A DNA stretch of 64,000 nt from NCBI RefSeq assembly GCF_020832325.1, contig NZ_JAFIEU010000051.1:186001-250000 (forward strand), written 5' to 3'. The notes under the pieces were generated by a model that saw only the letters and a list, made by a program, of their open reading frames with translations, had not been told where the DNA came from and ran no database searches. Below, in pieces: positions 57,299 to 64,000 of this stretch. This DNA comes from Lunatimonas sp. Lineage in GTDB: Bacteria > Bacteroidota > Bacteroidia > Cytophagales > Cyclobacteriaceae. Position 1 is the stretch's first letter. Every line of letters starts with the position of its first letter. A program made the position numbers and the translations under genes.

Positions 57299-58444
57299 AT
57301 GAAATTTTTGACATTCAATTACATAGGGTTTGTGCTATTGGCGGCATGTTCTCAATCGGCTATGGAGTCTGCCCTGTCGAGCGGCTATCAGGTCGCTGTG
57401 GTAGATTCGATACAAGTAGATTACCTCGGTAATCTTTTTGTTATGGATTATGATCCAGCTTCCGGGCTGTACCTTAGTAGAAACAACTCTACGGAGGAGA
57501 TGGTCCTATTTGATGACGCGGGAACAATCAAGGAACAGTTTACCTTTCAAAAAGACGGCCCGGAAGCGGTATATTCTGCAAATGGTTTTCTTTTAAGTCT
57601 CATTGAGGGAAAGATCGTTTTAATGGATCACCAAAAGGGCATTCACTTTTTCAATCCGAATGGGACTTTCTATAAACGGATTAACATGCCGGGAGAACAT
57701 TTTTTTATCGGTGGCAAGAGTTTACCCTATTACCCTTTGGGTGAAAGAATTGCCTATTTGCGGCCGGAACGTGGTGAAATCGATTGGGAAAACCCAGCTA
57801 ATATTTTTAAGGGAATTTATTCAAGCCCTTTGATTGAAGTGTTGGATACACTTTCGGGTACCGTAAAGCAGACTATGGAATTTCCTCCCAACACCGTTTA
57901 CGAAGATGGAAATTACTATCATGGGCTATTTCCGATCATCGTAAGGAATGGAAATGAGTGGCTCTTGTCACTAATGGCTGAAAGAAAATATCATGTCTAT
58001 CTAGAAAATGGAAATAAATTGGAGTATAGCAGAACGGTTGATTTGGGTCTAACCGATGCCGTTGACATCAAAGGGTCACCTACAATTGACTTAATGTATG
58101 AGACAAACCTCTTCAATATTTTTGGGCGATTTTATGAAATGTATACCCACGATGGGTTGACTTTGGTTGTGTATTCAAAAGGTATCAAGGAAGAAATATC
58201 CATGCAGTATGATCCAACAAACAGTGAGGAATGGGCATCACTCATGCAAGGAATTCCCCGCTATTTAGCGGTTTTTGACAGCGATCACCAGCTTTTAGGC
58301 AAAGAAATTCCCCTGCCTCCAGGAATACATTTTACCCCGGTGATAAACCATAAAGGGGAATTTTTGGCTATCAAAGACCAAGATTTTTGGGGTGTGGAGG
58401 AGGATATTGTGACGGTATATAAACTGAAGCTATCTGGCAAATAA
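57299..58444 (+). CDS. second beta-propeller-like lipoprotein (paralogue)
   Basis: 381 residues. The signal ends in LLAAC, so Cys17 is lipidated. Blade-like repeats match those of the previous protein: LFVMDYDPASGLYLSRNN, LFDDAGTIKEQFTFQKDGPE, VLMDHQKGIHFFNPNG. Length and layout equal the upstream neighbour, including the closing FxxYKL-type strand (VTVYKLKLSGK against YFIYELKPSR), so the two are paralogues from an old tandem duplication. No catalytic motif; function unknown. It converges with the 719-residue secreted protein after 45 bases. Confidence 0.75.
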   Translation: MKFLTFNYIGFVLLAACSQSAMESALSSGYQVAVVDSIQVDYLGNLFVMDYDPASGLYLSRNNSTEEMVLFDDAGTIKEQFTFQKDGPEAVYSANGFLLSLIEGKIVLMDHQKGIHFFNPNGTFYKRINMPGEHFFIGGKSLPYYPLGERIAYLRPERGEIDWENPANIFKGIYSSPLIEVLDTLSGTVKQTMEFPPNTVYEDGNYYHGLFPIIVRNGNEWLLSLMAERKYHVYLENGNKLEYSRTVDLGLTDAVDIKGSPTIDLMYETNLFNIFGRFYEMYTHDGLTLVVYSKGIKEEISMQYDPTNSEEWASLMQGIPRYLAVFDSDHQLLGKEIPLPPGIHFTPVINHKGEFLAIKDQDFWGVEEDIVTVYKLKLSGK

Positions 58445-58489
58445 TGAGTAGTACGCGAAGTGGAAATCGTTGACTATACAAGGATCGCG

Positions 58490-60649
58490 TCATTCCCAGA
58501 ATCCAAAATACCTACCCATCCAATAGGCTACCAAATAGTAGGTGCCGCTGTCTTCAGTTAGGCCTCCGTCACCCGAGTCCATCAGTTTGGGGTTGGTATT
58601 CCACCTGGAGATGTTTCCCTCTTGGCTTGGGATGGGCCGGTCTGCTTGGTCCCTCAATGTTCTGTGCGCTAAATAGTCTCTACGTAGGTCCCAGCGGTGG
58701 CTGTTTTCCATGCGCCAGCTGATCAGATCGATCGGGAACGCCTGTATTTCCTGCAAGGCAAGTTGTAGGTCTGCATCTATTTTAAGCAATGCACTCGCAA
58801 ACACGTTCCAAACCGGCATCCGGTCCGAGCGTACCGCTTGCCAAGTCCTTTCCAAACTAGTCTGGAAAACGAAGTAGTCGGGGTGGTCTACTGGCAGGTA
58901 CCGCATCAGGTTGTAATAGGGGAAAAAGTTTAGGATATCGTCCGAATGACTGATATCAAATGGGGCGGTAACTTTAGCATATCGTGCATTTTCCAAGTAA
59001 CCGTGAGCATCTACCAAGGTTCGGTAGACTTGTTCGTATCTGGGGTTTTGGGTAAAGTGATGAGCTGTCTGTAAGAACGAAAGGATTTGGAGAGAATTTA
59101 GGCCGCGTTCAAACATCCAGTTGGGGGAGTTATTTAGTGAGTCTGGATGCCAGATGCCCCAACGGGTCGGTAGTCCATCATAGTCAATGAGGTGGTAGTC
59201 ATTGTCCAAAATATGGGTAACGATACGGTCTATCAGGTTAGCTGCTTTGTGTTTTTCCGTTTCATCCGCTACCAGATCATGGAATAAAGACACAGAGTAG
59301 ATATGACCGGTGATTTCATCGCTGCTCGTATCATCCAGCCACTGCCAATTCCCGTCTGGCGAGGGATGCCAGATCTTTGGGTGAGGCGATCGGGATGGCG
59401 TTACGGAGTCTTCTGCGCGGGCGTAGGATCTGGCAGGATAACCGGAAATACCGCTCACCGTTTCTAATCGTTCCAAAGCCTCAAAAGTACGGGTTGCCTT
59501 TTCCTTGGCATCTGGGCTCTTTGTTACAGCATATCGATAGCACTGCGCTATCAGGTAGCAAGCAGTCCATAGCCCATCGTTGTCCTCATTGTCCATGTAG
59601 CTGGTCGTAAGGTCTCCGGGTGTACGTAGCTTTGAGCGGTTGACCAATCCCAGTCGATTATGCCGGACGTCAATTACGTTTTCGATGGAGTCTGCTTTTC
59701 GGTCCAGTGTCATGGGGAGTTTGCTGATTTCGGAGATACCCTCATGGGTACCAATCCATGTTTTTCCGTTTTCCATCGAAAGAATGGCGGTTACTTGGTC
59801 AGTTGGCAGCCAGCGTTTTCCTGCATAGTAGCGCCATGTTTCGCTTTGGTGAATGGCCCCTCGTAGGGTGCCCAGCCAAAGGCCGTCTATCCCTTGGTGG
59901 ATAGCGGTAGCGGGGCCATAAGGGAGTCCATCGTTACCCCTGGCCACCCAATGGTCTCCGTCGTCGGAGACTTTGCCCACTGCCCATTCTGAGCTGAAAT
60001 AGATGTTTTTCCCACCTTCATCAGCAAGTAGGGCATAGTACCTACGCTGGTGCCCCACAGCCATCATGTGTTCGTCTAGGTCCACCCACTGTTCTCCTTC
60101 CTTTAGCCAAAGCCCGTCCATCGTGGCAGCCCATAATCTTTGCCTGTTGTCGATGGCGATTGCATTGACTTGAAGTGTTTTGGGTAGTGCTTCTAACTGC
60201 CAACTTTCACGCCAGGTATAAATACCTAGACTGGTGCCAAGATGCAGTTGGCGATTGGAGCCTACCGTGATGCATTGGATTTGTTCGCCTGCTCGTGTCT
60301 TTGGCAGGGTAATTTTTTTGCCGCCACTAGAGATTATCTCCCTATCATTGACAATCCAGATTTCCCCGTCGCTGCTCGCCGTGCAAGAAAGTATACCACT
60401 TGTAGATAGCAGGGTTTGCCAACTGCCCCGGTCTAGACTATAAATGCCCTGAGAGGTAACTACGGTCGGAAGGTTGTCGGCGCTAAACAGTCCAATAACC
60501 TTATTGCCGGCTTCCATCGGAAGAGGAATGTCCCGTTTGATTTCTTGCAAAAAATGGGAGGATGAAAGGCGTTGCGCAATCGCTACAGGTATTATCAACC
60601 AGGTGGCCAACAAACAAAGAAATGGGAAAGCTCGGTGAAGGGAGGACAT
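58490..60649 (-). CDS. secreted two-domain protein: propeller sensor-like plus all-helical toroid-like domain
   Basis: 719 residues with a signal peptide (FLCLLATWLIIPVAIAQ). Residues about 35-320 carry propeller blade units like those of hybrid two-component sensors: LHLGTSLGIYTW, IAIDNRQRLWAATMDGLWLK, GIDGLWLGTLRGAIHQ, GKTWIGTHEGISEISK. Residues about 330-719 are helical and Trp/Tyr/His-rich (LWTACYLIAQCYRYAV, WGIWHPDSLNNSPNWMFERG, DSGDGGLTEDSGTYYLVAYW), resembling alpha/alpha-toroid enzymes that act on sugars. There is no membrane, kinase or DNA-binding part. A propeller fused to a toroid suggests a carbohydrate-active or sugar-binding protein; no catalytic residue can be named. An orphan terminator lies just upstream of the start. 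Confidence 0.7.
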   Translation of the reverse strand: MSSLHRAFPFLCLLATWLIIPVAIAQRLSSSHFLQEIKRDIPLPMEAGNKVIGLFSADNLPTVVTSQGIYSLDRGSWQTLLSTSGILSCTASSDGEIWIVNDREIISSGGKKITLPKTRAGEQIQCITVGSNRQLHLGTSLGIYTWRESWQLEALPKTLQVNAIAIDNRQRLWAATMDGLWLKEGEQWVDLDEHMMAVGHQRRYYALLADEGGKNIYFSSEWAVGKVSDDGDHWVARGNDGLPYGPATAIHQGIDGLWLGTLRGAIHQSETWRYYAGKRWLPTDQVTAILSMENGKTWIGTHEGISEISKLPMTLDRKADSIENVIDVRHNRLGLVNRSKLRTPGDLTTSYMDNEDNDGLWTACYLIAQCYRYAVTKSPDAKEKATRTFEALERLETVSGISGYPARSYARAEDSVTPSRSPHPKIWHPSPDGNWQWLDDTSSDEITGHIYSVSLFHDLVADETEKHKAANLIDRIVTHILDNDYHLIDYDGLPTRWGIWHPDSLNNSPNWMFERGLNSLQILSFLQTAHHFTQNPRYEQVYRTLVDAHGYLENARYAKVTAPFDISHSDDILNFFPYYNLMRYLPVDHPDYFVFQTSLERTWQAVRSDRMPVWNVFASALLKIDADLQLALQEIQAFPIDLISWRMENSHRWDLRRDYLAHRTLRDQADRPIPSQEGNISRWNTNPKLMDSGDGGLTEDSGTYYLVAYWMGRYFGFWE

Positions 60650-60701
60650 TGACGGTGTTTTTCTGATACTACTTAGAAGCTATCCGTACAGGCTATCCAT
60701 T

Positions 60702-60731
60702 AAAAAAAGAAGCGCCGATTCACATCGGCGC
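60702..60731 (-). terminator. orphan intrinsic terminator upstream of the 719-residue gene
   Basis: An 8-bp perfect GC-rich stem with a tetraloop, then TTC and seven T on the minus strand. No gene on that strand lies to its right, so it ends a non-coding transcript or attenuates the gene to its left. Confidence 0.85.
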
Positions 60732-60778
60732 GGATTGAAAAATTGTTGCAAGGAATTAAAAAATGGTTGCTGTATTAC
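60702..60778 (-). ncRNA. candidate small RNA or attenuated leader
   Basis: A minus-strand -7 box TACTTTTG (60791-60784) predicts a transcript starting near 60778; it would end at an intrinsic terminator with stem GCGCCGAT/ATCGGCGC (60731-60724 and 60719-60712, loop of 4) and a T-run at 60708-60702, giving about 76 bases. No gene lies between. Since the 719-residue gene begins 53 bases further on with no promoter of its own visible, the same element could be a transcription attenuator. Confidence 0.4.
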
Positions 60779-60783
60779 TGTGT

Positions 60784-60791
60784 CAAAAGTA
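60784..60791 (-). promoter_or_regulatory. -7 box for the leftward non-coding transcript
   Basis: TACTTTTG on the minus strand, exact TAnnTTTG match. No TTTG lies 19-21 bases upstream. Confidence 0.4.
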
Positions 60792-60928
60792 GTATGTTTT
60801 GCTGCTATGTCCGATTTTTTGGGGTTAAGCTTAGTTTATTAAATAGGACTGCTTTCGGCACCTGCATTAATATTGAAGTAACACGGGCACAAGCGATGCT
60901 CGTGCTGCCTCCCTTCGTTTATTTTTTG

Positions 60929-60936
60929 TAACTTTG
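60929..60936 (+). promoter_or_regulatory. -7 box of rimO
   Basis: TAACTTTG followed by C, exact TAnnTTTG match, 17 bases before the TTG start codon. The predicted leader is about 11 bases. No -33 element is clear. Confidence 0.5.
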
Positions 60937-60953
60937 CGCCAAATTAAAAGCCA

Positions 60954-62270
60954 TTGAAAGCTAGAACCTTAAAAAAAGATAAAGTCAATATCATTACCAT
61001 GGGCTGCTCCAAAAACCTAGTGGACTCCGAGGTCCTCTTGAGTCAGTTACGCGGAAACGGTATTGATGCCCATCACGAGTCTGCTGATCGGGATAATAAT
61101 ATTGTGATTATCAATACCTGCGGTTTCATAGACAATGCCAAGCAGGAGTCCATCAATACCATTCTGGAGTACGCAGAAGCTAAAGAGAAGGGCTTGGTAG
61201 ATAAGGTGTACGTTACAGGTTGTCTTTCACAGCGGTATAAGGATGATCTGGAAGCAGAGATTCCACAGGTAGATGCTTTTTTTGGTACCCGGGATCTTCC
61301 GGCCATTTTGAAGCGGTTCAAGGCCGACTATAAGCATGAACTGGTAGGGGAGCGTCTACTAAGTCATTCTGCCCACTACGCCTACATGAAGATTTCCGAA
61401 GGATGTGATCGTCCTTGTTCTTTCTGTGCCATCCCGTTGATGCGTGGAGGCCATGTAAGCAGGCCTATAGAAGAGCTAGTCAAAGAGGCGAAACACAAGG
61501 CAGCTCAAGGTACGCGGGAGTTGTTGTTGATTGCCCAGGACTCGACCTACTATGGGTTGGATTTGTATAAGAAGCGTCAGTTGCCAGATTTGCTGCGGGC
61601 ACTGTCAGATGTGGAGGGGATCGACTGGATACGTTTACACTATGCATACCCGACGGGTTTCCCATTGGAAGTGATCGATGTCATGGCTGAGCGCAGCAAT
61701 ATTTGCAAGTACTTGGACATTCCCTTGCAGCACGGGTCCACGGAGGTGTTGAAGGTGATGCGGCGGGGAACGACGCGGGAAAAGCAGGAGGCGTTGATCG
61801 GTGAAATCCGGAGTAGGATTCCCGAGATAGCGATTCGCACCACGTTGATCGCGGGGCACCCGGGAGAACAGGAAAAGGAATTTGCCGAGATGGTGGATTT
61901 TGTGGAAAGGATGCGGTTTGAACGTATGGGGGTGTTTACCTACTCCCACGAAGAAGACACCCACGCGTATGGCATGGAGGACCACGTGCCTCAAGAAGTG
62001 AAGCAGGATCGGGCAAACCGATTAATGGAAGTACAGGAGCAAATATCCTTTGAACTGAACCAGCAAAAAATAGGAAGAACCTACAAGGTATTGATAGATA
62101 AAAAGGAGGGAGGCCACTTTGTGGGGCGTACCGAGTTTGATTCCGTAGATGTAGACAACGAAGTACTTATTGATGCCGGGAAGCATTATTGTAGAGTAGG
62201 AGATTTTGTTCAAGTAACGATTACCGATGCCACGGAGTTTGACCTCTATGGGGATGTGGTAAGTCAGTAA
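60954..62270 (+). CDS. rimO: ribosomal protein S12 methylthiotransferase
   Basis: 438 residues with a TTG start (frame begins MKARTLKKDKVNIITMGCSK, as in relatives; no ATG is available). N-terminal UPF0004 domain cysteines Cys18, Cys56 and Cys90 bind one Fe-S cluster; the radical SAM cluster cysteines Cys151, Cys155 and Cys158 lie in SEGCDRPCSFCAIPLMRG. A TRAM domain closes the protein (YKVLIDKKEGGHFVGRTEFD). RimO adds a methylthio group to the conserved Asp of S12. It is distinguished from MiaB by the short N-terminus and the CDRPCSFC sequence. Monocistronic, with a terminator. Confidence 0.96.
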   Translation: MKARTLKKDKVNIITMGCSKNLVDSEVLLSQLRGNGIDAHHESADRDNNIVIINTCGFIDNAKQESINTILEYAEAKEKGLVDKVYVTGCLSQRYKDDLEAEIPQVDAFFGTRDLPAILKRFKADYKHELVGERLLSHSAHYAYMKISEGCDRPCSFCAIPLMRGGHVSRPIEELVKEAKHKAAQGTRELLLIAQDSTYYGLDLYKKRQLPDLLRALSDVEGIDWIRLHYAYPTGFPLEVIDVMAERSNICKYLDIPLQHGSTEVLKVMRRGTTREKQEALIGEIRSRIPEIAIRTTLIAGHPGEQEKEFAEMVDFVERMRFERMGVFTYSHEEDTHAYGMEDHVPQEVKQDRANRLMEVQEQISFELNQQKIGRTYKVLIDKKEGGHFVGRTEFDSVDVDNEVLIDAGKHYCRVGDFVQVTITDATEFDLYGDVVSQ

Positions 62271-62279
62271 AATCTAAAC

Positions 62280-62321
62280 GCATGGAAGGTTCTGGGTAAA
62301 TTCCTATCCATGCTTTTTTTT
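62280..62321 (+). terminator. intrinsic terminator after rimO
   Basis: GCATGGA at 62280-62286 and TCCATGC at 62307-62313 form a stem, helped by a second short pairing (AGG with CCT), followed by eight T. It also shows that the ATG at 62310 inside the hairpin is not the start of the next gene. Confidence 0.88.
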
Positions 62322-62366
62322 ACCCCCGCATCCTGTAGTTTTAATTTTCTAAAATCCACATTGCCG

Positions 62367-63530
62367 ATGAAACTAATTGAAGTGACAACTGCTGCCCACC
62401 GCAGGGAGTTTTTGCAAATGGCTGTTCGCCTCTACCAAAAGGAGCCTAACTGGATCAGACCCTTGGACAAAGACATCGAGGGTATTTTTGATCCAAACGT
62501 AAACAAGTTGTTTAAATCGGGAGGGAAGGCCATCCGATGGTTATTGGTTGACAATTCCGGTAAAACGATCGGAAGAAACGCAGCCTTTGTCAATCCCAAG
62601 TGGAAAGAGAAGCAACCTACCGGTGGGATGGGTTTTTTCGATTGTATAGAAGACCAGTCAGCTGCATTCATGCTATTTGACGCGGCCAAAGAGTGGCTTC
62701 AGGCCCAAGGAATGGAGGCTATGGATGGACCCGTAAATTTTGGAGAGCGGGATAAATGGTGGGGGCTGCTGGTGGATGGATTTAGTCCCCCAAACTACAA
62801 TATGCCTTGGAATTTTACCTACTACAAGGCGTTTTTTGAAGCCTATGGATTTCAGGTGTACTTCAAGCAATTCACCTACATGCGTTCCGTACGGGGGGTA
62901 GGCTTTGATCCAAAGATGATAGAGCGGTCTAAAGTCATTTTAGCCGATCCTGATTTTGAATTCAGGTACCTGAAAGGTCAGGAGCTTTGGGATAGGTTTC
63001 CAGAGTACTTCATGACTGTGTATAACAAGGCTTGGGCAAAACATATGGGAAAGAGCATCACCGAGCGGGAAGCCAAACTGATGCTGAGCAAAATGAAGCC
63101 GATCATCGATCCGTATTTGATTTATTTCGGCTTTTATAAAGGAGAACCCATCTCATTCTTTATCAATATCCCGGAAATCAATCAGCTATTTAAGCATGTC
63201 AATGGGAAGCTGGATCTATTGGGCAAGCTGAAATTTTTGTGGAACAAGATCTTTAACCCACCCGACAAGATGCTGGGGTTGGTATTTGGTGTAGTACCGG
63301 AATTTCAGGGCAAAGGGGTGGAAAGTGCCATGATTCTTTCCTATCGGGAATTTCTCGACATCAAAAAACTGAAATACCTCACCATCGAAATGAACTGGAT
63401 CGGTGATTTTAATCCCAAAATGATGCGGGTATGTGAGCAATTATTGGCAGAAATCTACAAAACCCACCATACTTATCGGTATCTGTTTGACCGGGACAGG
63501 CCCTTTGAGCGGCATCCTATTTTCGGGTGA
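62367..63530 (+). CDS. GNAT-fold acyltransferase-like protein of unknown function
   Basis: 387 residues from the ATG at 62367; an upstream ATG at 62310 lies within the rimO terminator. The N-terminus KLIEVTTAAHRREFLQMAVR and the spaced motifs MDGPVNFGERDKWWGLLVDG and GVVPEFQGKGVESAM match a Bacteroidota group of N-acyltransferase superfamily proteins; the last is an acetyl-CoA-binding-like R/QxxGxG loop. Trp and Tyr residues are abundant. The substrate is not known. It ends directly against the convergent GH92-like gene with no gap. Confidence 0.72.
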   Translation: MKLIEVTTAAHRREFLQMAVRLYQKEPNWIRPLDKDIEGIFDPNVNKLFKSGGKAIRWLLVDNSGKTIGRNAAFVNPKWKEKQPTGGMGFFDCIEDQSAAFMLFDAAKEWLQAQGMEAMDGPVNFGERDKWWGLLVDGFSPPNYNMPWNFTYYKAFFEAYGFQVYFKQFTYMRSVRGVGFDPKMIERSKVILADPDFEFRYLKGQELWDRFPEYFMTVYNKAWAKHMGKSITEREAKLMLSKMKPIIDPYLIYFGFYKGEPISFFINIPEINQLFKHVNGKLDLLGKLKFLWNKIFNPPDKMLGLVFGVVPEFQGKGVESAMILSYREFLDIKKLKYLTIEMNWIGDFNPKMMRVCEQLLAEIYKTHHTYRYLFDRDRPFERHPIFG

Positions 63531-64000
63531 TTACGGATTAGGCGACATTTCCAGTGTTAAGGTGCCTCCTTGAATGAGTTCTTCATGTCGGATGCCAAAA
63601 CCAACCAAGGGCTGCCCATTCCACCGCTTTTCTCGGACAAAGTAGTGATCCTGGGCATTGTTATTAGATTCGATGGTGAAGCTTCCTCCGGGATAATAAT
63701 CTGGATGCAGGGAAATGATGGTTTTATCAAATAGTGGACTGCCAAGTTCGTAGAGGGGATTCTCCTCGGTACCGCCGTTCATCTGAAAGATACCGATTTT
63801 CATCAGCACAGAAAGAGAACCCATAAGGCCTTGGTCTTCGTCTCCATTGTATCCCAAATCCGTGCTGAGGGCACTGAATGCCTTGTTTACCACTTTTCTA
63901 GACCAGCTTTGCGTTAAATCTGGCCTGCCCAGGTGGTTGAAAATAAATGCTGTCTGCATAGAGGGCTGATTGCCGTAGTTAATGGGGATCCTTCGATATT
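63531..64000 (-). CDS. GH92-like alpha-mannosidase family protein (C-terminal part, 5' end beyond the window)
   Basis: 156 codons are present and the frame is open to the right edge. The part seen carries GH92 C-terminal features: RRIPINYGNQPSMQTAFIFN, GRPDLTQSW, NGDEDQGLMGSLSVLMKIGI, YELGSPLFDKTIISL and GGTLTLEMSPNP. GH92 enzymes are calcium-dependent exo-mannosidases that trim mannose from glycans, usually exported. The usual GNDDxG sequence reads GDEDQG here, as in one subgroup. Signal peptide and catalytic acid lie outside the window. The stop codon abuts the stop of the GNAT-like gene. Confidence 0.8.
   Translation of the reverse strand, partial: YRRIPINYGNQPSMQTAFIFNHLGRPDLTQSWSRKVVNKAFSALSTDLGYNGDEDQGLMGSLSVLMKIGIFQMNGGTEENPLYELGSPLFDKTIISLHPDYYPGGSFTIESNNNAQDHYFVREKRWNGQPLVGFGIRHEELIQGGTLTLEMSPNP

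Larger units (their letters stand above)
60650..60953. other. divergent intergenic region with an orphan terminator
   Basis: The 304 bases hold a minus-strand -7 box (60784-60791), a strong minus-strand terminator (60702-60731) and the rimO -7 box (60929-60936). No open frame of convincing quality is present. Confidence 0.7.

Noticed and set aside
62310-62366. Upstream ATG for the GNAT-like gene
   Set aside because: It lies inside the stem of the rimO terminator, and the added residues have no family counterpart.

Overview
The window looks like chromosomal DNA of a Bacteroidota bacterium, most likely a Cytophagales member close to the Cyclobacteriaceae (the rank is inferred, no search was run). 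Evidence for the phylum: two SusC/SusD pairs, outer-membrane lipoproteins with SPII signals, an FG-GAP/ASPIC lipoprotein, ECF sigma/anti-sigma pairs, the nusB-YtxH-DUF1573-yajC-ybbR-coaE cluster, a separate atpD-atpC pair with a very short epsilon subunit, and several upstream regions carrying the Bacteroidota -7 box TAnnTTTG. No tRNA, rRNA, CRISPR array, transposase or phage gene was recognised.

Layout. 1-5 kb: a Tat-exported Gfo/Idh/MocA oxidoreductase cut by the left edge, then a large cytoplasmic GAF/PAS hybrid histidine kinase. 5-8.6 kb: a secreted endonuclease/exonuclease/phosphatase-fold enzyme and a UDP-sugar pair (WecB-type epimerase plus nucleotide-sugar 6-dehydrogenase). 8.6-15.3 kb: a glycerol locus, with a divergent GlpR-like repressor and glpD-glpK-glpF, a DoxX-like membrane protein and a PPOX-fold protein, closed by a strong bidirectional terminator. 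15.3-17.8 kb: atpC-atpD and an NlpC/P60 lipoprotein. 18-22.3 kb: the six-gene nusB to coaE housekeeping operon. 22.4-25.5 kb: leucine-type dehydrogenase and an ABC exporter half with an atypical Walker B. 25.6-26 kb: a headless gene remnant.

26-33 kb: an accessory uptake cassette (PepSY membrane protein, SusD-like, SusC-like, divergent AraC regulator) whose composition suggests iron or siderophore uptake rather than glycan use. The divergent control region holds a 12-bp direct repeat with 21-bp period next to a perfect -7 box. 33.4-34.9 kb: a decayed type III restriction gene fused by deletion to an XRE regulator remnant. 35-43.7 kb: an FG-GAP/ASPIC lipoprotein converging on a second SusC-SusD-lipocalin-like operon.

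44-49 kb: P-type ATPase, fabG and lpdA. 49-54.5 kb: two ECF sigma factor operons, one with an RskA-type anti-sigma, the other with a small membrane protein and two DUF4252-like secreted proteins; DUF2721 and threonine aldolase genes lie between. 54.5-64 kb: rarA, two related beta-propeller-like lipoproteins, a secreted propeller plus all-helical protein, rimO, a GNAT-like protein and the C-terminus of a GH92-like enzyme cut by the right edge. A promoter and terminator with no gene between them (about 60.70-60.79 kb) form the best small-RNA or attenuator candidate.
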